Translations under genes and position numbers: made by a program
Shown: piece by piece, positions 13,530 to 23,469 of the stretch
How positions within the stretch are numbered: the first letter of the stretch is position 1
Layout of the letters: each line of letters opens with the position of its first letter
Source: Trichobilharzia szidati
Taxonomy: Eukaryota > Platyhelminthes > Trematoda > Strigeidida > Schistosomatidae
Length of the DNA stretch: 64,000 bases
Reading direction: 5' to 3'
NCBI GenBank assembly: GCA_944472155.2
Contig: OX235277.1
Coordinates: 17,370,804-17,434,803, forward strand
The notes under the pieces: generated by a model
Told to the model about the DNA's origin: nothing
Databases searched by the model: none
What the model saw: the letters and a program-made list of their open reading frames with translations, nothing else

Positions 13530-15980
13530 GCATCCCACCCATAAACATGCACATTGTTGCAAGTTCTCCACAATTCACAACAACACAAGTTTGTCGATGC
13601 AAATCAAATACTCAAATCGGATCAATCAAATGTGTCAAGTTGTGCTCAATTTTTCTTTTCCGTCACCTGTCCATTGTTATTCCTCGTCTTCTGATATCGA
13701 ATTTTGACTCTCTCAAGGCACTGACAAACCATCAAGGTCACTCCAAATGACTAAATCCGATCGGTGAACAGATAATGTTCGCTTTCATGAACAGCAAATG
13801 CATCTTGATCAATGCGATTCGTTCATTTTCAGATATCACGCATCAACAGTTGTGTTCAGTAAAGCGTGTAGAATGCTATCATACTCCAACACAGCTTCAA
13901 ATCAACAGCTACATTTCTGTGATATCGATGGGTGGCATCATGACAGTTCACAAAATTGCCTCAAGCATCTCGGTAAGCAGTAAGTTTCTATGAAGAGTAG
14001 ACAATTTGTCAACATCAATCACGAAAACTCACATTTGTATAGCCGCTGCCATTTGTGATCATTGACTCAAAGCCTAATTCGTCTCGATTTCAAACGGAGT
14101 ATCGATTATTGCTAAATTTACGTGAACACCATGATTAGACGTCACCACTCCTTTAATACCGTGTGAGATAAAACGCTCACGTCAATTCGTCATGATGACT
14201 CGAACTCATGGAAACTTTGCCTATGATAACAAACAGTTACACACTGACTGACATTCTAGATCGTGTGAAATCTCACTGCCAACTGTGAAGAAGCGTTCAA
14301 GAAACATTTCTCTGAATGACCCAAATCTGTCTTCAGAAGATGGAAACAATGCTCCTTCTACGTCAATTAGTCCAATCAGCTTCATTCCTGAGAGTTATTG
14401 GATGCGAAAAGAACGATTACAGTAATTCCACTTACTTGGTGATAAGATTCGGATATCCTTTACATCGTCAAATGTATGCGAATGCACAAAATAGCTGAAA
14501 AGCACACACTACAACTTAGTTCAAAGTCTTTGTAAACTTCTCAACATGTAGACACAATTTCTAACCTCAAACGCTTTCCAATACACAATGTATCTGTCAC
14601 GAGCACTAGAACACAGAAGACAGAAACAAAAGACTACCCACTGTCAACACTGTAGAAAATAACACTGATTTCACCATGTGCTGACCAACTAGACTGAAGT
14701 CGTTTTGTGTACATATGAAGTTAACTCATCACTTTGTATCGAAGCAACATGTACCAGATTTAGAAGCTGATGTCAGATGACGAAGACGGAATCGTCACGT
14801 TTTCACCAACTGAGTCAGGCAGGTCTGCATATACTGAAATTGATATTTTCACCACTGGATATGACACCTGAATGGAAGGCTTGTGATGCTGCTACAATTA
14901 AATAAGCCTAAGAACATGATTAACTGCAATTTATCAGCAGTGGGAACATCACCATGCTCATTAACCAATGCCAACCACATAATGTGTGCTTTATTATTCA
15001 TTTCGGTAGTTCGTCGTTGATTGCATCCCTACTCCTTGAATAATGTGCTGAGATGGTTTATCAGTCGAGGATGGAGTGATCTGCTTAATAAGAAGTAGGT
15101 TTACGAACTCCGCCACCAACATGACAGGAGAGCGTACATTCAGTGACATTTCGTCTCACCAACACGCAACTTACAGACCAAATGAGTGGTATTCGATGTG
15201 GATTGGTGTCTCTCAGAGTGTGATGTCCTCGTCGCTGCCAGGCCTTCGCATATGAGTCGTCGATTATGTTTCCAGGTTTATTTTCCGACTGATGGACACC
15301 TAAGTGCCAGACGTTTACGATCGCAGTCCACTAGGACATCATTTTGTTTGGATTTATTATTAAAGATGATGAAAGCAAACTCAACTCTCATGTGCATGGC
15401 AAACGTTGTCATCGTTGTTTGCAACCGACAAATATTCTGACGAAACTATTAACAGCTAGTGGGTGCACATGCAACGTATTTCCTATTGAATTCTCTGTCT
15501 TTGAATCGAGTCATCAAGTGTTTACAGGAGTTTGAAGTTGGATCGAGGTTGTAGGAACACCTGAAAGTTCACAAAGGAATTTTAATGGAGAGGGCATAAA
15601 TTAGGGTGTAATTCGAGCTGCATGGATAATGACTGACACCGTGAAGTTGAATAGGCTGGAGAAATCTCAACGACTGCAAATTCGTGTTTCAACCTACAAA
15701 CAGACATCTGAATGTAACAGAAATACATTGTGACAAGGTGATATGAGTGAGTGAAAGGTAGGGTTGATAACGGAATCTCACTTCATCGAATCTACACCAA
15801 ACACATGAAATCAGAATGAATCAACACGAACACCAGATATGAGGAAAATGTGACTACTTCCCATAAAATTAGAGGGATACTAAATAAATTGAAAATCGAA
15901 CTGAAGATGTGAAGTCGTGTGAGTGACTGTCTTGATATGAGCATATGCACGATAAATAGTCCTCGAAACGTCATCAGCGA
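13530..15980 (+). pseudogene. repeat block Z, copy 1, with C2H2 zinc-finger-like relics
   Basis: The block aligns with 26,690-28,850 throughout, with indels. Plus-strand readings in several frames contain pieces with zinc-finger-like spacing: FDSLKALTNHQGHSK near 13,705-13,747, a stretch ending NCLKHLGKQ near 13,980, and SKLNSHVHGKRCHRCL near 15,365-15,420. The pieces are separated by stops and frameshifts in both copies. I infer a dead C2H2-type gene or a captured gene fragment, but no finger keeps the full C-X2-C...H-X3-H set, so another origin is possible. Confidence 0.3.
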
Positions 15981-16142
15981 ACAATGCTGTATCGTTGTGT
16001 TATTTCATCAAAAAATTAATCTACACCACCACAATGTCAAAAATCCATGCTTATCGCACTCATCTGGCAGACAACGTCACATCATCTGCACAGAATCAAT
16101 TCTGTTGGTTTCCTTGATGAGGATATTTGCTCGGAGTGGATT

Positions 16143-16978
16143 ACTGTTGAGCAATATCACGCAATCGACACACAAACTGACTTCGATTGATTGCATTCGA
16201 TGAGTCGTAACGTTTCATCACCATTGAACGACGTTTCAGAACATTGTTTAGACTACGACAATATAATGGGCCACAGGTTGAAATCGAGACTGAATTATGC
16301 CGTATCACACTACATCACATGAATTGGTGTGAATTCGCAGTATACTTGAGCGACTAGTTAGTGATCCTCAGATATAATTAAAAACACAGAGAAAGTGCTC
16401 ACTACTTCAATCACCTTGATTTATCTGTTCATTCCTAGTGAAGTGAAACCTAACACGTGTCGGATGAGCCGATTATGTGAATTGAAGTCCACTTCACACA
16501 AGTAACTGGTGTGATAAGACTTTTACGAATTTCGTTGAGAATACCGTTAGTTTGTAACTGAGGCATTTCAGGTCACACTCTCGTGCTGGTGTGGGTGAAT
16601 TTCACACCCGTATACAAAACAAGACACACAAGCACATGCACACATGAGAAATCGGGGAGCAACTCAACCTTGTTGAGTATCACTATGGTTGAAAAGATAA
16701 TGCAAGGTGATTGAAATAGTGAGCCTTTTCTCAGTGTTTTAAATTATACCTGAGGATCACTAGCTAGTCGCTCAAGTATAGTGCAAATTCACAGCAATTC
16801 ATGTGGTGTAGTGTGATACAGCATAATTTAGTCTCGATTTCAACCTGTGGCCCATTATATTGTCGTAGTAACAACAATGTTCTGAAACGTCGTTCAATAG
16901 TGATGACACGTAACGACTCATCGAATGCAATCAATCGAAGTCACTTTGTGTTTCAAATGCGTGATATCACTCAACAGA
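16143..16978. repeat. long inverted repeat with about 276-base arms
   Basis: The left arm, about 16,143-16,418, is the reverse complement of the right arm, about 16,703-16,978, with scattered mismatches. Anchors include ACTTGAGCGACTAG on the left and CTAGTCGCTCAAGT on the right, and CGTTTCAGAACATTGTT on the left against AACAATGTTCTGAAACG on the right. Weaker pairing continues inward to about 16,435 and 16,686. The spacer is about 250-285 bases. It is absent from the otherwise parallel block junctions at 28,850 and 51,115. No transposase is present; a fold-back or MITE-like element is the simplest reading. Confidence 0.7.
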
Positions 16979-17039
16979 AATACAGATGTCACATTATAGC
17001 CAACATTCTTAGTGTCTGACGCTGATTTAAGCCCAGGGA

Positions 17040-18655
17040 AATAACGAATGTAGTGAGGGACACTTGCTAACTAATAAACGTTCTTTACTTCCAATTTGGT
17101 TGATTATAATTGATGTCTATTGAATAAAGAAATGATAAAATTCAGTCTGGACTTGATGTTCTTACTTCAGCTAGTGATTATGTAGAAAAGCTTAGAGTCA
17201 AGCAAAATCCTAATGATAAATTCGTGTAACAGAATTGAATTCTCTTTCGTGCAAAATATGTTAAGCAATATCGCTGAGTTCTTCGAAAGCGGAGAAGAGC
17301 AAAGAGTTGTGCTTGAGAAGAGAATTAATTCCTCAACAGTTGAAAAAATAAATTAACATAGACAGGATGTGAAACAAAGCATATTTTATAAGCGCGACTT
17401 TTTTCAGTCATTTTTGTGATTACATCAATCGAATGCAATTGAATGTATTGAGACTAGTTGTCAAGTTGTAAGTTTTTGAATGATGCTCACATTTGCTAGA
17501 AGGATACATTTTGGTTTAAATCTACTGTCCATTTTAGAACTAGCTTTCGGAACTTCGAGGAGTTATATTAAAGACGCGAAAGCCATTGGAATTACAACTT
17601 TTAAACTATTTCAAATGTAATTTAACAGGTGACGATTTGTGTGAGAATATTTACGGCCAGCTTGAAATTTATTGAAGAGTGTCATTCTGAGAAGATCAAA
17701 TACCGCATTCCCAATGGATGGAGATCAGCAAATTTAAACAAAATGTACAACATTAATTGAAACATCACACGCAGAACTGAATAGAAATTCTATAAAAAGA
17801 ATGTTAAAGATAGCACTCAAGCGGAATTTTAAAGATGCAAATCTTGAGATACAAATGAATACCTACAAATGATGATCATTCCTAATAAGCGAGTTCAGGG
17901 TCAGTAGTTATTTCTTTCAAAAGTGTTTCCAGTATCACTCTGCTTCCTTTACTTGTTATGAGACTTTTTATAACTAATGAATACTCACCACATATAAGTC
18001 ACGATAACCAAAAAATCTGTTTCAAACTTGTCTTACCCCATACCGATTTTTTTTAAATGTTCATTGAGATATCAACTGATACTGACACATGACATAACCT
18101 AGCTGTGTATATTCAGTTTTGGAAACGCCATTTACCTATTCACCTGAGGTAAAGAATAACAAAGACAGTACATTGAGCTCACTATATTTATTCAAATACA
18201 TGGTTCTCACAACACCAAAAGGTACTTCAAATGGTATCACAAAAATGTTCTATCATAGCAGTTTATGCAGCTGGCTATCATCAGTGAAAAATAAGTTCGG
18301 GTGGAGCCACTCAAGTGTATCTTTTTCAGTCACAATGAGTGGTGCGAAAAAATTGATGAAAAACTGAAAATTACGACACTACTATCGAAACTAACAAACG
18401 ACAATATCAAACAGTGGTTTTAATTATTTCTGTGAATGAATAGATAATCAACAGTCTGGTACCATACAATTCAATTTCTCTGACTTTTGTATTTTACACA
18501 TTGGAATGTGAAAATAAGGAGCACGTGTAACCTAGAGCGGAATCACAATAGCAGGTGAAAAATCATACGAGAAAAATAAAATAGAAAAATAATAATTTCG
18601 ATGAAAACAACTCCAACTAAGGCTCATTCTACTCATTAGAAATTTTCATTCTTCT
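17040..18655. repeat. repeat block C, copy 1
   Basis: The block aligns with 51,115-52,490, and from 17,515 onward with 28,860-30,125. The segment 17,120-17,340 is missing from the 51,115 copy, where the flanks join directly. The right end contains a minus-strand frame ending in the residues MVPDC that is shared by all three copies; here it carries one internal stop. I do not recognise the protein, and the block behaves as a duplicated module. Confidence 0.65.
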
Positions 18656-18663
18656 GTAATGTG

Positions 18664-18830
18664 ATAGTGGTGATTATTGCTTGTTGTATTTGTTAGTTGT
18701 TCGGTCACTTTCATCACCATATCTTCTCTATGCTCAACTGAATTCGTGTCGCATCAGACATAAATCATCCATGGAATCCACATCTTCCAAAGCTTTGCAC
18801 TCGGCCCAATGCAGTCCTGCCTTATCGCTC
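18664..18830 (-). mobile_element. LINE (RTE-type) reverse transcriptase relic, short copy
   Basis: The minus strand reads LHWAEC, then DSMDDLCLMRHE, then a stop. It is the counterpart of the longer reading at 52,919-53,170. The Met-Asp-Asp core sits where the F/Y-A-D-D active site of non-LTR reverse transcriptases lies. About 85 bases downstream of the motif are deleted here relative to the other copy. Confidence 0.5.
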
Positions 18831-20160
18831 CCCACTCACAGCATCCTGTCAAATCATCCAGTTCACCAGCTATACGAACATCACCTTGCTCAATTTTAGT
18901 CGATCATTTCAATTCAAAGGGATACTTCACTGAATTCTCTATCATCGTTGTCTTCTTCTTTGTATCATTCAAATGTATTGATATATATATATATATATGA
19001 AACATCGCATAGCCATCCCTATGATTTTTCGTTTTATCAGTGAAAACCAATCGTTTGAGAAGTGAAGAGCATTCAGTTTATCTCTCGAAACAAACTTCAA
19101 TTCACAGTTTATGGAGATATGACCATTAATGTGTTGTCTAGTGAGACTGTAGCCTATTTCTTTATTGACTGATCTCATTTCTCCACATAACGTCGTCATA
19201 CATTGAACGGCAGTATATATATGATAGTCAATTCAGGTAGAGATATTCCCAATACACTCTGACTCATCTTTCATTCGTGAACTGAAACTCATACTTCGTG
19301 ATCAGGTTGAGATAATTTCATCTCAATCACTATTTTCTTGAAAAATAGGTAATTATATAAATGAGTTCTCGCCTCAACTGTTTATTGCACTCCCTCACCA
19401 TTACTTCGATTACTGAACGGCTTCGGTTGCAGTTTGTCTACAGTGTGTAAACATTTACTCACATAGACGCAGGCAGTTACATTCTATGCATACTCAAACT
19501 GAAATGTTGTCTATAGGATTTTTACTATTGAGTCTATTCCATTCATGTGAGTGATTTTACTTCTGGTGTTCTGATTACTTTTCATAAACTCACAACTTTA
19601 ACTGAATTCATGTCACAAAGGATCATTTAATCTTAAAAAAAAAATACAAATCTTCTCGAACAACGGACAATGCATTATTCGAAAATATACCATCCAGCGT
19701 AGAGAAAGCTACGATTACGGAGAAAATGACATCAACTAGATTCTAACTGAATCGTTTATGTGTTCACGCACACACGTCAGCTCTTCCACAAACATAGCCG
19801 TATTAGTGTGAATGAATACCTGAAACAATATATGGAAACGACCCTTCGCTGATCTACTCACACACTTATTCAGTAATTCAACTATATGTGGAAATGTGTT
19901 CTTTGTTTCCTTTTTCTGAAAGTATCACCTTAACTAAAACTTCTACTGATTTCTAAATAGATAAAGAAAGATTATTTTCTGGCAAGTCGATCGATCAGTT
20001 TCATTTTGAGCTTCATCTCCCTGACTTTGAGTATTGTACGGCTTCGGTTGCAGTTTGTCTACAGTGTGTGAACATTGACGCATATAGACGCATGCATTCG
20101 GTAAACATGAATTGGTAAAGGTGTCATTTTAGCTTCATGCTTCGCTTTTTGAGTGTTCAA
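18831..20160. repeat. repeated intergenic stretch with (AT)n tract, no gene
   Basis: The part 18,900-19,560 aligns with 53,210-53,880, including a TA-repeat tract at 18,980-18,998. A segment beginning CGGCTTCGGTTGCAGTTTG occurs at about 19,420 and again at 20,040, and with one change at 53,748; it may be a small dispersed repeat or a conserved leader. I see no coding exon. From 19,560 to 20,160 nothing else is recognised. Confidence 0.45.
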
Positions 20161-20183
20161 TTGTCGTTACTTTTTATCTTCAG

Positions 20184-20287
20184 CTACTCTCAAGGTTTTT
20201 GATTCCATCGTGAAGTTTCTTCACGATCAACAGTGTACTGGACAGAAATATGTTCCTCTTCGCGAGTTACTTTGGCAGAGTCTATGA
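20184..20287 (+). CDS. orphan terminal-exon candidate, unknown protein
   Basis: A pyrimidine-rich tract ending in CAG at 20,181-20,183 precedes an open reading in phase 1: 33 codons starting TLKVFDSIVKFL and ending LRELLWQSL. The TGA at 20,285-20,287 overlaps an AATAAA signal at 20,287-20,292. This compact end (stop inside the poly(A) signal region) is exon-like. I could not find the preceding exon: the ATG at about 20,116 with a nearby GT would join in the wrong phase. It may be a stranded 3' exon of a lost gene. The family is not recognised. Confidence 0.3.
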
Positions 20288-20940
20288 ATAAAAGTCAATT
20301 CATGAAAATACAATGGTACTTCTGAACGTTTTTCTTCAGTCCTCTGCAAACCAGCGTACGATTAAACATTGGTCAACTTTATTGTCTCCCACGAAGTGGA
20401 GATCAGTTCGAATAAACAAACCATTCAATGTTCACCAACAATGACATTGCATGTACCGATGAGTTAGACAGTAGTATCTCTTGAATCTGTCAACACCTTG
20501 TTTAGAATGAAAGATTGTGCATTGGATAGATATATGTCAGCCTAATTTATCTGCAAGACAGCATTCTAGTAAGTACTCTGGTTACAAACTTCCCACATTG
20601 TGAATACGCATCTCTCTTTATCAATAACTGTTTTCTTCGTTTTTTCATTATTCCGAAAGAAACATTTACCCTCACATGATTCATAGTTCCAACCTTGTAA
20701 GTACCAATTCACCGTATTCGACAAGTTATTTGAAAAATCCCTCTCAGAGGACCTTTTTATAATATTGATACTTATTTAGGCGTTTCAACTAACTTTGTAA
20801 ATACTACTGGATTTTTCCTAGACTGTGCACCACTGATTCGACATTTGCAAATTACATTTTATTTTTGACCTTTATTATTCGCCTTTAATCTGCCACAATC
20901 ATTTCTCAGTGCTTATTTGTGACACTTATTTTTTGATTTT

Positions 20941-21114
20941 ATGCACAATGACGATGTGTTGTTTTACGATGTGAAGGTTCTGAAGGGATTGAAGGCGATT
21001 CTTACCCCAGAATAGCTTCGAGAAGCATTGTTATATGATTCATGTGGACAGAGCTTTATCGTTGACAATATTGTCCTCGATTCTTCAGTGCCTTTTGAAG
21101 TTCAATTAAAATAA
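20941..21114 (+). pseudogene. small coding relic upstream of gene A, unknown protein
   Basis: A frame from ATG at 20,941 runs 57 codons with a single internal TAG at codon 25. It includes VLKGLKAILTPE before the stop and LREALLYDSCGQSFIVDN after it. The paralogous place at 57,328-57,501 reads in the same frame, with Tyr at the position of this stop but its own stops elsewhere. The shared reading with different breaks shows a once-coding segment that decayed separately after duplication. I do not recognise the protein. Confidence 0.45.
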
Positions 21115-21499
21115 CTGATTTCTCTTACAGTACCTATTTTGTATTTAAAGACACACATTACCTGCACAGCTGCCTAACGGCAATTTTCACGTAAATTTTT
21201 GAGGTTTGTCATTGGCATCGTTAGTAGAAGCAATGAAATATCAAAAAATAAACGCAAATTCTCTCCCCAGAGGTCGTCACGCGGTCGAACCTTTCTTCAC
21301 GACGATTCATTAGAAGGTAGAGATTGGTTTCTCGCGTTGAGAACGTAACTAAGTAAATTTTGTGAACACACTCAAATGCTCGGCAATGCATATTAACACA
21401 TAGAAGCAAGCTCAATTGTAATAGGTTGAGTGACACTAATTCCATTGGACAAACTAAATTTCATTGAACAAACTTTCGATTCACTATCTTTTTGAGTGG

Positions 21500-21507
21500 T
21501 ATAAACA
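21500..21507 (+). promoter_or_regulatory. TATA-box candidate of peptide gene A
   Basis: TATAAACA lies 66 bases upstream of the ATG at 21,566. The matching places in genes B and C carry TATAAATA at 66 and 70 bases upstream. The conserved spacing in unlinked copies supports a core promoter. Confidence 0.5.
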
Positions 21508-21565
21508 CAAGCTTCTCGACTGTGTCGTATTGTCTCTATGCTTAGCTAGTTGGACTTTGATAAGG

Positions 21566-22322
21566 ATGGTAAGTTGAAGAATATGTTCATGTCTAACACA
21601 TGTTCAGATTGGTTATCTTCTTTTTACAGCACTTGTGATTTCAATCGTCGACTCTACATATATTAACCGGAACCATCTGTCGAAATCTGGCGAACTTCAT
21701 CATTCTTCTGGTCAGGGTGAGATGTGATTTATTTTTACAATGTGATTTTCTTAACTGACAAACTATGGTTTCTTCAACACCGTAGTTAGTGGTTGGTTGC
21801 GCGTCATGCTTTTATCCAGTGAATCTCGCTAGTGAAGATGCCTGTGTATATGGATGTTTGTGTGTATTTGTGCTTGGGTGTGTTTCTGTGCAGTGATTGC
21901 CATACATAGCGATGATGATGCAGATGTTGTCGTGTAGCCTATGACATGACATGCATTTATGAGATGTTCAATTATGTAAGCTCGAATACATGTCGTTGAC
22001 AATGAGCAGTCAAAATTTTCAAAGGCAACCTGAAGTGTTTGTTTCACATTTTCAGGGTTACTGGCGTGTCGAATGTTGAATTACGTGTTGATCCACTGTA
22101 TGACCTCATCTGAACTTGAACTTTTCACAATGCTACCTTATTCTGACCACATACTATATTTCTCTCTTCTCCACAGGTGTACACAACAAACATGTCGGTG
22201 AACAGATTCTGTCCAGTGGTGAAAGAAGTGATATTAAGAGGCGGTATTTATGGCTTTTCGGTATGTGCTACTTAGGATATGTGTACTGTCCAAATGAAAT
22301 CCCCGGTTTCTTTTCATTCTAA
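21566..22322 (+). CDS. secreted peptide precursor A (85 residues, three exons)
   Basis: Exon 1 contributes only ATG (21,566-21,568), followed by GTAAGT. Intron 1 is 39 nt, exon 2 is 21,608-21,716 (109 nt), intron 2 is 460 nt, and exon 3 is 22,177-22,322. Splice signals are GT...AG throughout and the joins are phase 0 and phase 1. The protein begins MIGYLLFTALVISIVDS, a clear signal peptide. After a polar stretch come KRR at residues 58-60 and a ring C-YLGYVY-C at 68-75, with an aromatic tail ending GFFSF. A secreted prohormone-like precursor cut at the basic site is the natural reading; this is inference. Gene B is a close duplicate and gene C a distant relative with the same exon plan. Function is not known. 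Confidence 0.7.
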
Positions 22323-22350
22323 CTGACTGATTCTCATTTTCACACATTTC

Positions 22351-22356
22351 AATAAA
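22351..22356 (+). terminator. poly(A) signal of peptide gene A
   Basis: AATAAA lies 29 bases after the stop codon of gene A. The same arrangement occurs after gene B, and the 3' flank between stop and signal is nearly identical in the two copies. Confidence 0.6.
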
Positions 22357-22395
22357 TGTTTGGTATAAAATGTGTTCATGTGTTCTCATTTGTCT

Positions 22396-22760
22396 TCACA
22401 TTTCCATCAGATCGATGACTGTTGTTACGTGTCCTGAAACTCCAATTAAAATAGTGATGACGTATTTTTGTTCACGAGAAATGAGCAAGTGTCCTTGATG
22501 AATAAGTTTGGCGTAGAGTAGACGTGTGTGACAATATTGTGGAATAGGAGGTGTTGACAATGTTTGTAAGAGAGTAACATAGAATGTCATCACATATTCT
22601 AAAGAGAGCACCAGTTGTAGCATCATGTCTGATGCTTCGTGAAGGCTTAGGGTATTTCAGACATCTGAGAACATCAATTTGTTGAAAACAGTAAAAGCGA
22701 TCAACTTTATGCTGCGTAACATTGGGAATGAAAAAGCATTAGGACAGTGAGTGAAGGATT
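22396..22760 (-). mobile_element. LINE reverse transcriptase relic, copy downstream of gene A
   Basis: This is the minus-strand counterpart of 58,805-59,173, sharing the end SGHVTTVIDLMEM and the stretch around NTFVTLLQ/SLTNIV, but with frame breaks. The longer copy shows the fingers-region pattern of non-LTR reverse transcriptases. It lies tail-to-tail with gene A and is not functional. Confidence 0.45.
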
Positions 22761-23164
22761 TCAATGTGTTATATAATCTACTGGTAAAATTTAGAACAAC
22801 ACACTAAGGCGAACAATATTATTTTCAATTAGATCTCATCAGACTTAACTATAAGACACATAACTTTACAAATAAAAATTCAAATATACACCAATCATGG
22901 TGTTTTGTCTATAGAATAATAAGATGGTGAATATAAATTGTGCAGTAAGTCATAACAGGAGTAATGATATGAATAATAACAATAGTGGTTTTATCAATAA
23001 TAAGGATGACAAAGTGAGGATATCTGTGATAACACGAATAACGAAAAACAGTACGATTAAACAAACAAATGTTCAGCTAGAAGTAGTCGATAAATGCTAA
23101 GAAAAACAAATGAACGGATTAAGTAGTGCTATATTGTAAGGGAAGTAAATGAATTACATTTTTA

Positions 23165-23310
23165 ATGAAGATGCGATATGATTATGAGCAATAGTTTGTG
23201 TTGGAAACGTCATCAAATGGTATTACAGTTTAACAATGTGTTATATACCAAAATAAATTCTTATCGATAATGGAGTTATCTTTCACCACAGTGCTCAAGT
23301 TGAATACTTA
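23165..23310 (-). repeat. interspersed repeat, reverse copy
   Basis: Reverse-complement copy of the repeat at 29,405-29,540. It aligns with 59,575-59,720 and contains ATTATGAGCAATAGTTTGTG and, further on, CACCACAGTGCTCAAG. It was present before the A/B block duplicated, because both blocks carry it at the same place. Confidence 0.55.
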
Positions 23311-23469
23311 TATCAGGATGTGATAAGATCAGGGGATGATTAGAGGAGGGTTGAAAATGTAAATGAGGTATGGTGTAGAAGTCATCAGTCGGTTATGTCT
23401 TGATAGGCCAACAGGGGTAGATGGCTGTGCGAACTTCTTTTGAATGCATACCTTAGGTTTATTAATTGG

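Noticed and set aside
16143..16978. A microRNA precursor
   Set aside because: The arms are several times too long and lie in repeat DNA; a fold-back element fits better.
21608..21635. An exon-2 acceptor at the pyrimidine-rich tract ending TTTTTACAG (21,629) in gene A
   Set aside because: It looks stronger by eye but joins ATG to a frame with an immediate TGA. Gene C aligns base for base through this tract as coding sequence, which puts the acceptor at 21,607.
21566..22322. Calling genes A-C members of a named micro-exon-gene (MEG) family
   Set aside because: The exons are 109, 146 and 95 nt, not short multiples of three, and I cannot match the products to a numbered MEG from memory.
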